Assembly: GCF_017876155.1 (NCBI RefSeq)
Contig: NZ_JAGINP010000006.1
Coordinates: forward strand, 124,001-188,000
Length of the DNA: 64,000 nt
Direction of reading: 5' to 3'
From: Azospirillum rugosum
GTDB taxonomy: Bacteria > Pseudomonadota > Alphaproteobacteria > Azospirillales > Azospirillaceae
Shown: in pieces, positions 1 through 9,118 of the stretch
Position numbering within the stretch: position 1 is the stretch's first letter
Layout: each line of letters opens with the position of its first letter
Notes under the pieces: model-generated
What the model was told of the DNA's origin: nothing
Database searches by the model: none
What the model saw: the letters and a program-made list of their open reading frames with translations, nothing else
Position numbers and translations under genes: made by a program

Positions 1-488
1 AGATCCAGGGCCAGCGCCAGCGCGGCGCGGATTGAGCCGCCGTGGATCACCGCCACGATGTCCCGCCCGGCCTCCGCGGCGGTCAGGCGGCGGACCGCAC
101 CGGCCACGCGCGCTATGACGTCGGCGAAGCTCTCGCCGCCGGGCGGGGCCTCGGTGGCCGGGGCGGACCAGAAGCGGCGGGTTTCCTCCGGGTGCAAGGC
201 CGCGACCGCGTCGTGGGACAGGCCCTCCCAGGCGCCGAAGTTTTGCTCGGCGAGGTCGCGCTCCACCAGCGCCATGTCGCTGCCGGGCAGGCGCAGGGCC
301 GCCGCGGTCTGTCGCGTCCGGCGCAGGTGCGAGGTCACCCAGACGGCGTTCGCGGGCAGCCGGTCGGCCAGCGCCGCCAGGGACGCCGCGTCGCCGGTGT
401 CGGCGGGCGGGTCGTCGCGGCCGTAGATCAGCTTGTCCGGGTTTGGCACCGGCGCGTGGCGGATCAGCCACCAGCGGGTCACGATCAT
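1..488 (-). CDS. cobC: Histidine phosphatase family protein, CobC-like (3' end outside window)
   Basis: 162 residues are visible, reading leftward off the window edge. The protein opens with Met-Ile-Val-Thr and an early LIRHAP motif, the phosphohistidine loop of the histidine phosphatase (phosphoglycerate mutase-like) superfamily. Further on are the second Arg region (SHLRRTRQTA), an E-rich segment (ERDLAEQNFGAWEG) and an HGG motif near the visible end, all as in alpha-ribazole phosphatases. The start lies 10 bases after the cobS stop, so the two are probably cotranscribed. That context supports removal of phosphate from alpha-ribazole phosphate or adenosylcobalamin phosphate at the end of cobalamin assembly. 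Family assignment is firm; substrate is inferred from context. Confidence 0.8.
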   Translation of the reverse strand, partial: MIVTRWWLIRHAPVPNPDKLIYGRDDPPADTGDAASLAALADRLPANAVWVTSHLRRTRQTAAALRLPGSDMALVERDLAEQNFGAWEGLSHDAVAALHPEETRRFWSAPATEAPPGGESFADVIARVAGAVRRLTAAEAGRDIVAVIHGGSIRAALALALD

Positions 489-498
489 GACCGCCCCG

Positions 499-1278
499 TC
501 ATGGATGCAGCGCCGCCAGCGCCAGCAGCACCGCCGCCTCGGTTGCCTGCTGGGCCGCCCCGAACACGTCGCCGGTGTGCCCGCCGATCTGCCGCCGCGC
601 CTGCCACGCCATCGCCGCGCCCACCAGCGCCGCCACCAGGATGGCCGCCGGCGCCGCCGGTCCCAGCGCGGCGAGGGCGACCGCACCGGCCAGCACCAGC
701 GACAGCGCGACCGTCGCCACCGCCGGCCGCCCCTGCCGGGCGGCGAGCCCGTCGGCGCGGGCGGGGTTCAGGGTGCGGGCGATCACCGCCATGCCGCCGC
801 GCGACAGGGCGCCGGACGCGGCCAGCGCCAGCAGCACGGCGCGCGGCTCGGCCAGGGCGGCCAGGGCGGAGGCGCGGATGGCGATGGAGAAGACGATGGC
901 CAGCACGCCGTAGCTGCCGACCCGGCTGTCGCGCATGATCTCCAGCTTGCGGGCCTTGTCGCGCCCGCCGCCGAAGCCGTCGGCGACATCGGCCGCCCCG
1001 TCCTCGTGCAGGCCGCCGGTCAGCCAGACCGTCATCCCCAGCGCCAGCAGCGCCGCGGGCAGCGGCGGCAGGTGCAGCAGCGCCGCCAGCACGTAGACCG
1101 CTCCCCCCGCCAGCCCGACCCCGGCGCCGACCAGCGGGAACCAGGCCATGGCGCGGGCGTGCGCGTCGCCGGCCGGCGGACCGGACAGGCGCAGGGGAAG
1201 GCGCGTCAGGAAGACGACGGCGAGCGCCAGGTCGGCCGTCCAGCGGAAGCGTGGCAGTGGAGAGGAATCGTCGGTCAT
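499..1278 (-). CDS. cobS: Adenosylcobinamide-GDP ribazoletransferase (cobalamin synthase)
   Basis: 259 residues, normal for CobS. It joins alpha-ribazole (or its phosphate) to adenosylcobinamide-GDP, the last step of nucleotide-loop assembly, in the inner membrane. The protein is mostly hydrophobic. It carries the family's acidic signature HEDGAADVADG at residues 91-101 and a C-terminal GGHTGDVFGAAQQATE motif. It stands first in a leftward operon with the cobC-like phosphatase and diverges from cobT, which makes the alpha-ribazole phosphate it uses. Very confident. Confidence 0.95.
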   Translation of the reverse strand: MTDDSSPLPRFRWTADLALAVVFLTRLPLRLSGPPAGDAHARAMAWFPLVGAGVGLAGGAVYVLAALLHLPPLPAALLALGMTVWLTGGLHEDGAADVADGFGGGRDKARKLEIMRDSRVGSYGVLAIVFSIAIRASALAALAEPRAVLLALAASGALSRGGMAVIARTLNPARADGLAARQGRPAVATVALSLVLAGAVALAALGPAAPAAILVAALVGAAMAWQARRQIGGHTGDVFGAAQQATEAAVLLALAALHP

Positions 1279-1336
1279 CGCGCTTCGAAGTACGGCAAGG
1301 CAGCCCCCACCGCAACGGGGAACCGGCCGGCGGCAA

Positions 1337-1364
1337 GGACTTTGACAGCCGGACTTTGACAGCC
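1337..1364. repeat. Perfect 14-bp tandem duplication in the cobS-cobT divergent gap
   Basis: The 14-mer GGACTTTGACAGCC occurs twice back to back with no mismatch and no spacer. It lies in the 158-bp gap between the divergent cobS and cobT starts. Each copy carries a TTTGACA-like core, so the duplication could double a -35-like element or an operator. No function can be assigned from sequence alone. Confidence 0.7.
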
Positions 1365-1436
1365 GCGTGCGAATGGTCCAAGGTCGCGCCGCTTTTCATT
1401 TCCACTCTTCGCGCGCCAGCGCCAGGACGTTTCGCC

Positions 1437-2465
1437 ATGAGCAACCTGCAGCCCGCCATCACCTTCGAGGAAATCCGCGCGCTCGTGCGCAACCTGCCGG
1501 GGCCGGACCTGGATTCCGGCACCGCGGCCTTGCAGCGGGAGCGCCAGCTGACCAAGCCCGCGGGCTCGCTCGGCCGGCTGGAGGAAATCGCGCAGTGGAT
1601 GGCGACTTGGCAGGGCCAGCACCCGGCCGAGGTGCGCCGCCCGCGCGTCGCCGTCTTCGCCGGCAACCACGGCGTGGCCGCGCGCGGCGTCTCGGCCTAC
1701 CCGGCGGACGTCACCGCGCAGATGGTCGCCAACTTCCAGAACGGTGGCGCCGCCGTGAACCAGCTCTGCGAGGTGGCCGACGCCGACCTGCGCGTCTACG
1801 AGCTGGACCTGGAGAACCCCACCGCCGACTTCACGCAAGGGCCGGCCATGGGCGAGGAGGAGTGCTGCCGCGCCATGGCCTACGGCATGATGGCGGTGGA
1901 GCAGGGCGTGCAGCTGCTGGCACTGGGCGAGATGGGCATCGGCAACTCCACGGCGGCAGCGGCGATCTGCTGCGCCCTGTTCGGCGGGGAGGCCAAGGAC
2001 TGGGTCGGCCGCGGCACCGGCGTGGACGACGAGGGGCTGGCCCGCAAGGCCGCCGCCATCGAGGCCGGGCTCGCGGCCAACCCGCAGGCCCGGGGAGACG
2101 CCTTCGAGGCGCTGCGCTGCTTCGGCGGCTACGAGCTGGCGGCCATCGCCGGCGCTATCCTGGCGGCGCGCATGGCCCGCGTGCCGGTGCTGCTGGACGG
2201 CTACGCCTGCACGGCCGTCGCGGCGGTGCTGTTCAAGGCTGACCGCCGCGCGCTCGACCACTGCATGGTCGCCCACCGCTCGGTCGAGCCGGGCCACAGC
2301 CGCCTGCTGGAGGCCATCGGCAAGGAGCCGCTGCTCGACCTCGGCATGCGGCTGGGCGAGGGCTCCGGCGCGACGCTGGCGATCAACATCGTCCGCTCCG
2401 CCTGCGCCTGCCACGCGGGCATGGCGACCTTCGCCGAAGCCGGCGTCAGCACTCGCGAGGGGTGA
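1437..2465 (+). CDS. cobT: Nicotinate-nucleotide--dimethylbenzimidazole phosphoribosyltransferase
   Basis: 342 residues from the ATG, matching CobT size. It transfers ribose phosphate from nicotinate mononucleotide to 5,6-dimethylbenzimidazole, giving alpha-ribazole phosphate for CobS. Diagnostic motifs are GSLGRLEEIA near the N terminus, FAGNHGVAARGVSAYP, GEMGIGNSTAAAA, GRGTGVDDEGL and a C-terminal RLGEGSGATLA. In the last, Glu308 corresponds to the catalytic Glu of the family. The frame stays open upstream, but CobT homology begins just after this ATG. It diverges from cobS. Very confident. Confidence 0.96.
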   Translation: MSNLQPAITFEEIRALVRNLPGPDLDSGTAALQRERQLTKPAGSLGRLEEIAQWMATWQGQHPAEVRRPRVAVFAGNHGVAARGVSAYPADVTAQMVANFQNGGAAVNQLCEVADADLRVYELDLENPTADFTQGPAMGEEECCRAMAYGMMAVEQGVQLLALGEMGIGNSTAAAAICCALFGGEAKDWVGRGTGVDDEGLARKAAAIEAGLAANPQARGDAFEALRCFGGYELAAIAGAILAARMARVPVLLDGYACTAVAAVLFKADRRALDHCMVAHRSVEPGHSRLLEAIGKEPLLDLGMRLGEGSGATLAINIVRSACACHAGMATFAEAGVSTREG

Positions 2466-2478
2466 GTCGAGGCGCCGC

Positions 2479-2626
2479 GTTGGTGGGGATGAACCACAGA
2501 GGCACAGAGACACAGAGGATTATTTAAAAACAGCTTTCGCTTACTTGGCAACCGACCAAAGGAGCGAGGGCGTGTTCAATAATCTCTGTGTCTCCGTGCC
2601 TCTGTGGTGAATCCCTCCCCACCAAC
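2479..2626. repeat. Palindromic repeat, octamer family A copy 1 (CACAGAG type)
   Basis: Two long inverted arms, about 2479-2518 and 2583-2626, enclose an AT-richer centre. Each arm is a run of the degenerate octamer RCACRGAG (for example CACAGAGGCACAGAGACACA), with an outer extension GTTGGTGGGGA. The arms differ by single substitutions. The element fills the gap between cobT and the hybrid kinase and ends 4 bp from the kinase stop codon. Copies 2 and 3 are at 9019 and 39036, and a sister element at 38092. Confidence 0.88.
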
Positions 2627-2629
2627 CAC

Positions 2630-5600
2630 TCACCGCCGCGGCACGCCGGAAAGCCGGTGGATCATGTCCTGCAGCATGTCCGGCATCACCGGCTTCTGCA
2701 GCAGGTGCGAGCCGATGCGGCCGACCTCCAGGGCGCGGTTCGGGCCGGTGTCGCCGGTCAGCACGATGGACGGGACCGGGGCGTTGCAATAGGCGCGGAT
2801 GCGGCGGATGGCGTCGGTGCCGGTCCGGTCGTCCGGCAAGTGATAGTCGGCGATGATCACGTCCGGCCGGCGGCGGCGCTGGGCGATCTGGGCCAGCGCG
2901 TCCTCCGCGGCGGTGGAGCCCACCGTCTCGAAGCCCCATTCCTCCAGCAGCATGGTCAGCGCCGTCAGGATGGTGGCGTCGTCGTCCAGGATCACGGCCA
3001 GCGGCGGCCCGTCCTTCTCGGCGGCGACCAGCAGGGGCGGCGGGTGGGCGGTGTCGCCGATCTCCGCCGCCAGCGGCACCGTGACCGCGAAGACCGACCC
3101 CCGACCGGGGACGGAGCGCATGGACAGCTCGTGCCCCAGCAGCGTGGCGAGCCGCCGCACGATGGACAGGCCGAGCCCCAGCCCCTGGGTGCGGTCGCGG
3201 CGGTTCGGGCCGACCTGGACGAACTCGTCGAAGATGGCGGCCTGGTCCTCCGGCGCGATGCCGGCCCCGGTGTCCCACACCTCGATGCGCGCCGTGTCGC
3301 CGCGGCGGCGGCAGGTCAGCAGGACGCCGCCTTCCCCGGTGTATTTCAGCGCGTTGTCCAGCAGGTTGCCGAGGATGCGGCCGAGCAGCACGGAGTCGCT
3401 GCGGATCCACACCGGGCTGCCGACCATGCGGAACTTCAGCCCCTTGGCCGCCATGCGCGGCGCGTAGTCGGCCGACAGGCGCTGCATCAGCGTGACCGCG
3501 GGAAAGTCCGCCGGGTCCGCCGCCAGCGTTCCGGAGTCGAGCCGCGAGATGTCCAGCAGCGTGTCGATCAGCGCCTTCAGCCCCTCCAGCGCCTGCTGCA
3601 TGGTGGCGACCAGCGCCTGGGCCGGGTGGTCGCGCAGCCGCTCGCCCAGCGCGTGGACGAACAGGAACAGCGTCTGCACCGGCTGGCGCAGGTCGTGGCT
3701 GGCGGCGGCGAAGAAGCGGGCCTTGGCGGCGTTGGCGGCCTGCGCGTCCTCCAGTGCGGCGCGCAGGGTCTCCTCCATGGCGCGGCGGTCCGTGACGTCC
3801 TGGACGACGGCGTTGACGGCGTGGACGGTGCCGTCGGGCAGGCGCAGCGGGTACAGGTTGAACAGATACTGCCGCTCGTTGCAGGGGGAGCAGGGGGACG
3901 GGCCGCCGGCGACGCCGTCGTACAGGGGCTCCCCGGTCGTCAGCACCCGGCGGTACAGCGGCTCGATGGCGTCGACCAGCGCGGGCGGCAGGATGTCGCG
4001 GAGCGGCCGCCCGATGTGCGCCGACACGGGCAGGCCGTTGGCCGACGCCAGCCGCTCGTTGATGTGCAGGTAGCGCAACTGGGAGTCGATCACGCACATG
4101 CCCGCGGGGGCGGTGTTGTAGAGCGACTGGAGCATGGCCTCGGTGCGGCGGTGCTGCTCGACCTCATGCTCCAGGGCGAGGTTGGCGGCGTGCAGGGCCT
4201 CGTCGGTCGCCTTGCGCTCCGTCACGTCTTGGACGATGCCGAGCAGGCGCGACGGCCGCCCGTCGGGGCCGGCGGTGCTGGTGCCCGTGCATTCCAGCCA
4301 GCGCACCGCGCCGTCCTTGCGCAGGATCCGGTACTCCATCCACACGGTTTCGCGCCGCACAGCCGCCCGCTGCGCGGTGGCCAGCACCAGCTGCCGGTCC
4401 TCGGCGTGCACGAAACGCTCGGCGAAGGTGGCGATGTCCAGCGCGTCCGCCCCCGGCTCCAACCCCAGGATGCGGTGCAGCCCGTCCGACCACTGCACCC
4501 GGCCGGTGGACAGGTCCCAGTCCCAGCTGCCCATGCCGGCCGCCTCCTGCGCCAGGCGCAGCAGGGTTTCGCTCTCGCGCAGGCTCGCCTCCGACCGGCG
4601 GAGGTCGGTCACGTCCACGGTCACGCCGTCCCACAGCACCGCCCCGCCCGGCACCCGGCGCGGCACGGCGGTGACGCGGCGCCAGCGCGTTTCCCCGGCC
4701 GCGGCGTATTCCTCGTCGAGGCAGAGGGGCGCCATGGTCGCCGCGGATTCGCGCAGCGCCTCCGCCATCCGCGGGCTGACGGGCAGGGACGGGCCGCTCC
4801 ACAGGTCGGTCGCGGGGGCCGAGGTGCCGGGAGCCATGGCGCCGGCCGCGGCCGTCGCCCGTATGGCTCCGTTCGGCAGCAGCGCGTGCCGATGGATCAG
4901 CCCCGGGACATGGCGGGCGACGTCCGCCACATAGCGGTTCGCCACCCGCTGGCGGCTGAGCGCCGTGACGGAGCGGAACAGCCGGGCCTGGATGACCGCC
5001 GTCGCTCCGGCCAGCACCATGGCGACGAGGATGAGGCCGACCAGCAGCGGCGAGGCGCTGAACGGCCCCAGGCCGACCAGGGGGGAGCCGAACGCGCCGG
5101 CCGGCTGGACCAGGGCGACGCGCCAGCCGCTTTCCGGGGCGACGGCCGCCGCCGCCATCGCGTCCCGGCCGTCGGGCAACGCCACGGTGGCGATGCCGCC
5201 CGGCGTGGCCTCGGCGAAGGGCTGGGGAACCGGCGCGGCGATCCGCGGGTCCGCCGGATCCCCCAGGCTGGTGAGCGCGACCACCCGGCCGCTCCGGTCG
5301 ATCACCGCGGCCTGGCCATGGCCGGCCAGCTTGCCCTGAAGCCGCGCGCGGAAAGCCGTGGCCGGTATCTTGGCCAGCAGCACGTAGCGCACCGTGTCCG
5401 CCCGGACGACGGGAACCGCCAGGCTGACGAACGGGTGGGCGGAGCGCTCGGGCACGCGCTCCACGTCCTTCAGCAGGAAATGCCCCGTGTCGAAGATGCG
5501 CGCCACGGCGTCCGGGTCAAGCGGGGGCGGCAAGGGAGCGTCGGCGGGCAGGCGGGTGTTGAGCAGCTGCCGGTCGCGGTCGGCGACCACGACGTTGCCC

Positions 5601-5902
5601 CAGGTCCCGCGCTGCTCCACCACCTGCGTCGCCAGCCTGCGGAAGGTGGCCATGTCGCCGCTGTCCAGGGACGGTGCCGCCGCCAGCACGCTGAGCGCCG
5701 CCACCTCCTCCGCCACCATCTGGTCGAGGGACAGCGCGAGCGTGTCCGCGGCGCGCATCAGCTCGTCCTCGACCTGCCGGCGCGCGTCGCCGATGGACAG
5801 GATCACCAGCAGGACGGCGCACAGTGCGGCCGGCAGAAGAGCCGCCGTGATCAGAAGGTAAAGCTGCCGTCGTCCAGGGGTGTACTCACCCGCGCTTGGC
5901 AT
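2630..5902 (-). CDS. Membrane-bound hybrid sensor histidine kinase with PAS domains and receiver
   Basis: About 1090 residues. Order from the N terminus: a transmembrane helix (about 15-38), a periplasmic region of roughly 240 residues suggesting a dCache-type sensor, a second transmembrane helix (about 285-305), two or three PAS-type segments up to residue 710, a HisKA dimerisation helix with ASHDLRQP (phospho-acceptor His about 736), a HATPase domain (DNALKYTGEGG, DTGAGIAPE, GLGLGLSIVRR) and a C-terminal receiver. The receiver has an acidic DDD pocket, phospho-acceptor Asp about 1019 (ADYHLP) and a conserved Lys (LQKP). The ATG at 5902 is used; an in-frame TTG at 5914 is possible. Neither has a clear Shine-Dalgarno. 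No response regulator gene adjoins it, so phosphotransfer partner and ligand are unknown. Confidence 0.92.
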   Translation of the reverse strand: MPSAGEYTPGRRQLYLLITAALLPAALCAVLLVILSIGDARRQVEDELMRAADTLALSLDQMVAEEVAALSVLAAAPSLDSGDMATFRRLATQVVEQRGTWGNVVVADRDRQLLNTRLPADAPLPPPLDPDAVARIFDTGHFLLKDVERVPERSAHPFVSLAVPVVRADTVRYVLLAKIPATAFRARLQGKLAGHGQAAVIDRSGRVVALTSLGDPADPRIAAPVPQPFAEATPGGIATVALPDGRDAMAAAAVAPESGWRVALVQPAGAFGSPLVGLGPFSASPLLVGLILVAMVLAGATAVIQARLFRSVTALSRQRVANRYVADVARHVPGLIHRHALLPNGAIRATAAAGAMAPGTSAPATDLWSGPSLPVSPRMAEALRESAATMAPLCLDEEYAAAGETRWRRVTAVPRRVPGGAVLWDGVTVDVTDLRRSEASLRESETLLRLAQEAAGMGSWDWDLSTGRVQWSDGLHRILGLEPGADALDIATFAERFVHAEDRQLVLATAQRAAVRRETVWMEYRILRKDGAVRWLECTGTSTAGPDGRPSRLLGIVQDVTERKATDEALHAANLALEHEVEQHRRTEAMLQSLYNTAPAGMCVIDSQLRYLHINERLASANGLPVSAHIGRPLRDILPPALVDAIEPLYRRVLTTGEPLYDGVAGGPSPCSPCNERQYLFNLYPLRLPDGTVHAVNAVVQDVTDRRAMEETLRAALEDAQAANAAKARFFAAASHDLRQPVQTLFLFVHALGERLRDHPAQALVATMQQALEGLKALIDTLLDISRLDSGTLAADPADFPAVTLMQRLSADYAPRMAAKGLKFRMVGSPVWIRSDSVLLGRILGNLLDNALKYTGEGGVLLTCRRRGDTARIEVWDTGAGIAPEDQAAIFDEFVQVGPNRRDRTQGLGLGLSIVRRLATLLGHELSMRSVPGRGSVFAVTVPLAAEIGDTAHPPPLLVAAEKDGPPLAVILDDDATILTALTMLLEEWGFETVGSTAAEDALAQIAQRRRRPDVIIADYHLPDDRTGTDAIRRIRAYCNAPVPSIVLTGDTGPNRALEVGRIGSHLLQKPVMPDMLQDMIHRLSGVPRR

Positions 5903-6146
5903 GTCTTGCACCAATGCATACGCGCATATGTTGATCGTAAGCGCAAAACAGGCGAAGCTTCAATACGCAACAGGGCCTATGTTCATGATTTCATTTTTGA
6001 AACATAGATGAAGTTCATTAAACACAGAAAGGAAAGGGCTCCGCACGGCAAGTAGTATATCAGCGAGCGACGAGCGTAATCTTTGCCGCGATTCCGGAGG
6101 TCCGCTCCGGACCGGCCGCATCCCTGGCAACGGTCTCAGAAAAAAC

Positions 6147-6716
6147 TCAGAGGAGTCCGTCGGCGATGTCGGTGATGATCGCGGACAGGAACAGGTCCAC
6201 CAGGACCAGGGCGGCGGCCGCCACGCCGGTGACGTCCAGCGCGGTGCGCATGACGAACCACTGGTAGGTCAGCATCGCCAGCATCACGGCGAAGACCAGC
6301 GATTCCGACAGGGCCGGCGGCAGCAGGCCGGTGGCGGCCAGCACCACGACGGGCAGGTAGACCGCCATCTGCACGACCGAGGACCAGTTGTAGGCGCAGA
6401 CGAAGTCCACGTAGCGCGACGACCGGTCGAGCATCCCGGCGACGCTGTGCATCAGCACCGGAAAGGCGGTCCAGCTGATCACGTAGGCGATGGCCTCCAC
6501 CGCGACGACCTGGACCAGCGGCGTGTCCTGCACCTGGTCCCACAGCCGGATGGTCAGCAGGAGCGCCCAGGCCGGCAGGACAATGACGGCGGCGTAGAAG
6601 GACTGCCACGCCCCCTGCGGCGTCCGGTCCAGGTACTGAAGCCCGGTCGGGTCGAAACGCGCCAGACGGTAGGCTCCGAAGACGGAGTAGGCGACGTCCC
6701 GGGCATTTAGGGGCAT
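6147..6716 (-). CDS. Conserved multi-spanning membrane protein of unknown function
   Basis: 189 residues with a short soluble N terminus (ARDVAYSVFGAYRLARFDP) followed by about five hydrophobic segments, consistent with an inner-membrane protein. The layout (soluble head, then packed helices with conserved Trp and Pro) recalls YIP1-like families, but I cannot assign one. It is leftward and separated by about 230 bp from the kinase and 72 bp from dapE, so it may be its own unit. Confidence 0.75.
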   Translation of the reverse strand: MPLNARDVAYSVFGAYRLARFDPTGLQYLDRTPQGAWQSFYAAVIVLPAWALLLTIRLWDQVQDTPLVQVVAVEAIAYVISWTAFPVLMHSVAGMLDRSSRYVDFVCAYNWSSVVQMAVYLPVVVLAATGLLPPALSESLVFAVMLAMLTYQWFVMRTALDVTGVAAAALVLVDLFLSAIITDIADGLL

Positions 6717-6788
6717 GGGGGCAGCGGCATGGTGGATTCACCGGAAGGTGGCGGGCAGGGTCACCGGGGCCAGTCTCGACACATCGTC

Positions 6789-7970
6789 TCAGCCGATCCG
6801 GTCGAACACGCCGCCGAGGACCGCGCCATAGATGTCGGTCAGGCGGGTCAGGTCGTCCAGCGTCGTGTTCTCGTCCACCTTGTGCATGGTCTGGCCGACC
6901 AGGCCGAACTCCACCACCGGGCAGAAATCCTTGATGAAGCGGGCGTCGGACGTGCCGCCGGTCGTGGAATATTCGGGGCGGCGGCCGGTGACGGCCTGTG
7001 CCGCCTCGGCCACCAGCTCGGTCAGCGGGCCGGGCGGCGTCAGGAAGCTGTCGCCCGACACGAAATGCTCCAGTTCATAAGCGCCGCCGACCGCGTCGAA
7101 GCGTTCGCGCAGCCAGGCCAGCAGCGTGTCCGGCGTGTGGCTGTCGTTGAAGCGGATGTTCAACGTGGCCTTGCCCTGCGCCGGGATGACGTTGTGCGCC
7201 GGGTTGCCCACGTCGATGGTGGTCAGCTCCAGGTTGGACGGCTGGAAATGCGCCGTGCCCCCGTCCAGCGGCTCCGCCGTGATGGCGGCCAGCATGCGGG
7301 CCAGCCGGGGCAGCGGGTTGTCGGCCAGATGCGGGTAGGCGACGTGCCCCTGCGCGCCGAAGACGGTCAGGAAGGCGGTCATGCTGCCGCGCCGGCCGAT
7401 CTTGATCATGTCGCCGAGCGCCTTGGGGTTGGTCGGCTCGCCCACCACGCAGGCGTCGAGCTTCTCCCCCTTCTCCTTCAGCCAGCCCAGCACCTTCTTG
7501 GTGCCGTTGATGGCGACCCCTTCCTCGTCCCCGGTGATGAGGAGGCTGATGGAGCCCTTCGGCGCGCCATGGTCCCGCAGGTGGCGGGCCGACGCCGCGA
7601 CGAAGGCGGCGATCGCCCCCTTCATGTCCACCGCACCGCGCCCGTAGAGCCGGCCGTTGTGGATCTCCGCGGAGAAGGGGTCGATGGACCAGCCCTTCAA
7701 CTCGCCGGGCGGCACCACGTCGGTGTGCCCGGCGAAGCAGAAGTTTGGCCCCTCTGTACCCAGGCGGGCGTAGAGGTTCTCCACCGGCGCCGTGCCCTCC
7801 TGCTCGAACCGCAGGCGGTGGCAGGCGAAGCCCAGCGGCGTCAGCGCCGCCTCCAGCACGCCCAGCGCGCCGGAATCCTCCGGCGTCACGCTGGGGCAGC
7901 GGATCAGGGCCTGCGCGACCGCGACGGGATCGCAGGGGTCGAAGGCGGGGGCCGCGGCGTCGGTGGTCAT
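6789..7970 (-). CDS. dapE: Succinyl-diaminopimelate desuccinylase
   Basis: 393 residues. A dinuclear-zinc M20 peptidase-family enzyme that removes succinate from N-succinyl-LL-diaminopimelate in lysine and peptidoglycan precursor synthesis. Visible metal and catalytic motifs: [25 protein letters not shown] with catalytic Glu, and VGEPT; a C-terminal [10 protein letters not shown] and a late His (GQTMHKVDE) complete the set. The start MTTDAAAP lies 14 bp downstream of the dapD stop, so dapD-dapE form an operon. Very confident. Confidence 0.96.
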   Translation of the reverse strand: MTTDAAAPAFDPCDPVAVAQALIRCPSVTPEDSGALGVLEAALTPLGFACHRLRFEQEGTAPVENLYARLGTEGPNFCFAGHTDVVPPGELKGWSIDPFSAEIHNGRLYGRGAVDMKGAIAAFVAASARHLRDHGAPKGSISLLITGDEEGVAINGTKKVLGWLKEKGEKLDACVVGEPTNPKALGDMIKIGRRGSMTAFLTVFGAQGHVAYPHLADNPLPRLARMLAAITAEPLDGGTAHFQPSNLELTTIDVGNPAHNVIPAQGKATLNIRFNDSHTPDTLLAWLRERFDAVGGAYELEHFVSGDSFLTPPGPLTELVAEAAQAVTGRRPEYSTTGGTSDARFIKDFCPVVEFGLVGQTMHKVDENTTLDDLTRLTDIYGAVLGGVFDRIG

Positions 7971-7984
7971 TGGAGCCCTCGCGA

Positions 7985-8827
7985 TCAGTCGCGCAGCAGG
8001 TCGTTGATCGAGGTCTTGGCGCGGGTCTGCTCGTCCACGCGCTTGACGATCACGGCGCAGTACAGGCCCGGGCCGGGGGTGCCGTCCGGCAGCGGCTTGC
8101 CGGGCAGGGTGCCGGGCACGACCACCGAATAGGCCGGGACGCGGCCGACGAAGACCTCGCCCGTGTTGCGGTCGATGATCTTGGTCGAGGCGCTGATGAA
8201 GACGCCCATGGACAGCACGGCGCCGCGCTCCACGATCACGCCCTCGACCACCTCCGACCGGGCGCCGATGAAGCAGTCGTCCTCGATGATGACCGGGTTG
8301 GCCTGCAACGGCTCCAGCACGCCGCCGATGCCGACGCCGCCCGACAGGTGGACGTTCTTGCCGATCTGGGCGCAGGACCCGACGGTGACCCAGGTGTCCA
8401 CCATGGTGCCGCTGTCGACATAGGCGCCGACGTTGACGAAGCTGGGCATCAGGATGACGTTCGGCGCGATGTAGGCGGAGCGGCGGACGACGGCGCCCGG
8501 CACGGCGCGGAAGCCGGCGGCCTGGAACTGGCCTTCCGACCAGCCCTCGAACTTCGGCGCGACCTTGTCGTACCAGGTGGAGCCGCCGGGGCCGCCGGGG
8601 ATCGCCTCGTTCGGGTTCAGGCGGAAGGACAGCAGGACCGCCTTCTTCAGCCACTGGTTCACGGTCCAGTCGGAACCCGTCTTCTGCGCCACGCGCAGGT
8701 CGCCGGAATCGAGGCCGGCAAGGGCTTCGTCCACGGCGCTGCGGGCGGGGCCCTTGGTGTCGGCGTTCAGGGAGGCGCGGTTCTCCCACGCGTCGTTGAT
8801 GGCGGTTTCGAGGCTGGCGTGGCTCAT
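7985..8827 (-). CDS. dapD: 2,3,4,5-tetrahydropyridine-2,6-dicarboxylate N-succinyltransferase
   Basis: 280 residues, as usual for DapD. It succinylates tetrahydrodipicolinate, two steps before DapE. The N-terminal helical domain ([13 protein letters not shown]) is followed by a left-handed beta-helix of hexapeptide repeats ([20 protein letters not shown] onward) and a C-terminal strand region with [17 protein letters not shown]. The start chosen is the internal Met of MSHASLE, where homology begins, rather than a Met 14 codons upstream. First gene of the dapD-dapE operon. Confidence 0.96.
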   Translation of the reverse strand: MSHASLETAINDAWENRASLNADTKGPARSAVDEALAGLDSGDLRVAQKTGSDWTVNQWLKKAVLLSFRLNPNEAIPGGPGGSTWYDKVAPKFEGWSEGQFQAAGFRAVPGAVVRRSAYIAPNVILMPSFVNVGAYVDSGTMVDTWVTVGSCAQIGKNVHLSGGVGIGGVLEPLQANPVIIEDDCFIGARSEVVEGVIVERGAVLSMGVFISASTKIIDRNTGEVFVGRVPAYSVVVPGTLPGKPLPDGTPGPGLYCAVIVKRVDEQTRAKTSINDLLRD

Positions 8828-8922
8828 GGCGGCATTCGTCTGGGCATGGTGTCCGAGGGTTCGGAACATGGGCCGCAGTCCGCCGCCTTGTCAACAATAC
8901 GGGGCAATGGGACCCGCAGATC

Positions 8923-9010
8923 CGTAGGTTGGGTGGAGGCGCAGCCGCAACCCAACAAACCCCGCGGCGCCGACGACGTCGGCTTCCGCCGGCGCTCCAC
9001 CCGACCTACG
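8923..9010. repeat. Palindromic repeat, family B copy 1 (GTAGGTTGGGTGGAG type)
   Basis: The left end reads GTAGGTTGGGTGGAG and the right end is its inverse with one change (GTAGGTCGGGTGGAG when complemented). In the middle are an internal CAACCCAAC and a GC-rich core with its own short palindrome. Two more copies are at 18606 and 46145. It lies immediately beside a family A copy in the gap upstream of dapD. Confidence 0.85.
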
Positions 9011-9018
9011 CGGTTTTT

Positions 9019-9090
9019 CACCACAGAGACACGGAGGCACAGAGGTTGGCACGTCCCGGATCGGCCTCCGTGTCTCTGTGCCTCTGTGGT
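9019..9090. repeat. Palindromic repeat, octamer family A copy 2
   Basis: Arms of about 26 bp (9019-9045 and 9065-9090) are made of CACAGAG and ACACGGAG octamers and can pair around a loop of about 20 nt. The order of A/G variants differs between the arms. This suggests slippage or octamer shuffling, not simple point drift. It sits 8 bp after the family B copy and 28 bp before the nucleotidase stop. Confidence 0.87.
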
Positions 9091-9118
9091 TTTCCCCGTT
9101 GCCGTTGCGTCCCGCCGC

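Noticed and set aside
1279..1436. Cobalamin riboswitch between cobS and cobT
   Set aside because: I looked for the B12 box and its core on both strands and found no convincing match.
2588..6007. Rightward open frame of more than 1100 codons
   Set aside because: It is antisense to the hybrid histidine kinase. The translation is low-complexity Arg/Gly/Gln/Val with no domain; long antisense frames are expected at this GC content.
6789..8897. One long leftward frame as a DapD-DapE fusion
   Set aside because: The upstream half is dapD read in the wrong frame. True dapD and dapE are separate genes with 14 bp between.
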